Shown here in pieces: positions 63,741 through 64,000 of a stretch of 64,000 nt of DNA. The DNA lies in the NCBI GenBank assembly GCA_963575745.1, contig CAUYUJ010017982.1:455413-519412 (forward strand), given 5' to 3'. Source of the DNA: Prorocentrum cordatum. Lineage: Eukaryota; Sar; Dinophyceae; Prorocentrales; Prorocentraceae. A program made the translations under genes and the position numbers. Every line of letters begins with the position of its first letter. The first letter of the stretch is position 1. The notes below the pieces were generated by a model that saw only the letters and a program-made list of their open reading frames with translations, searched no databases and was not told the origin of the DNA.

Positions 63741-63998
63741 GAATTTCCGATCTTTGTGTCCGAGTGGCAGCTCTGAGTTTTTCTCTACAAGGATTGCAAA
63801 TAAACGGCCAAAACAAGCGGTCTGCCCATTGAGTTCTGCTACGACGTCGGAATATTTTGTGACGCGTTTCTCGTTCCAAGTGCCAATGTCTCGCAACCTA
63901 TTCCATTATTTTCTCAAGGCGGCCTGGGCGTCTTGATTCACCTTAGCCTCATCTTTGGAAACGGATTTAGCCACGGCGGCGTCAACTTTGGCATGTTG
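63741..63998 (-). pseudogene. Ty1/copia reverse transcriptase, N-terminal part (runs off the edge)
   Basis: The minus strand reads VNQDAQAALRK, a TAA near 63906, then WNRLRDIGTWNEKRVTKYSD, CFGRLFAILVEKNSELP and GHKDRKF. In the dinoflagellate copia family this region is AL.KEW..L....W and leads straight into RKFKGRVVF, so the TAA sits where Glu is expected. Gag, protease and integrase would lie beyond the window edge. The in-frame stop and the insertion at 63149-63740 mean the polymerase is not made as one protein unless spliced and read through. Confidence 0.8.
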
Positions 63999-64000
63999 CC

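Overview
The window looks like nuclear DNA of a dinoflagellate, or a very close relative. This is inferred from three things: a Ty1/copia-type polymerase of the dinoflagellate kind, a LINE reverse transcriptase with a GTRPG-type block and C-terminal C2H2 fingers, and GC-rich DNA packed with satellites and microsatellites. No prokaryotic gene organisation is present, and I recognised no housekeeping gene. Most long open frames lie inside low-complexity DNA and are not genes. The believable coding sequence is nearly all on the minus strand and nearly all retroelement-derived.

Left part (1-30 kb): an AAGCTAA-type array; a degenerate ~90-bp satellite (0.7-2.2 kb); the 3' part of a LINE-like element (zinc fingers at 3.9-4.4 kb, then a further ORF at 3.07-3.89 kb with tandem duplications behind it); microsatellites and short inverted-repeat elements (5.04-5.17, 9.62-9.84, 12.67-12.83, 29.6-29.8 kb); an interspersed motif block (14.5-16.05 kb); a decayed LINE locus with an A/C-rich minus strand (16-24 kb); a second array of the same 90-bp satellite in the opposite orientation (24.3-25.1 kb); and copy A of a terminal-inverted-repeat (TIR) element (26.5-27.5 kb).

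Middle (30-49 kb): one intact hypothetical ORF (30.8-31.5 kb); a different 90-bp satellite of about 43 units (31.7-35.5 kb); TIR-element copy B (36.6-38.0 kb); ATC and GATCGATCTCAC repeats arranged around a 3.2-kb inverted repeat (41.3-44.5 kb); a second copy of the 131-bp TIR element (46.45 kb); and a CCAAGAGGCCCC-rich block between direct repeats (48.5-49.3 kb).

Right part (49.4-64.0 kb): one long, broken minus-strand coding tract. It starts beyond the window edge with a copia reverse transcriptase (split by TIR-element copy C, with its catalytic YVDD changed to YAGD), then RNase H, then a methyltransferase-like domain seen next to such elements in dinoflagellates. About 10 kb of further collinear, protein-like sequence follows, joined by Pro/Ala/Gly-rich linkers; it includes an SGNH-hydrolase-like block and a block resembling the N-terminal lobe of RNA 2'-phosphotransferase (Tpt1/KptA). 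Frameshifts and isolated in-frame stops show decay, sequencing indels, or several cistrons. A palindromic motif, CGGCTNNGCCG, recurs in its linkers in two reading frames. This composite element and the intron-like insertion inside its polymerase are the most interesting content.
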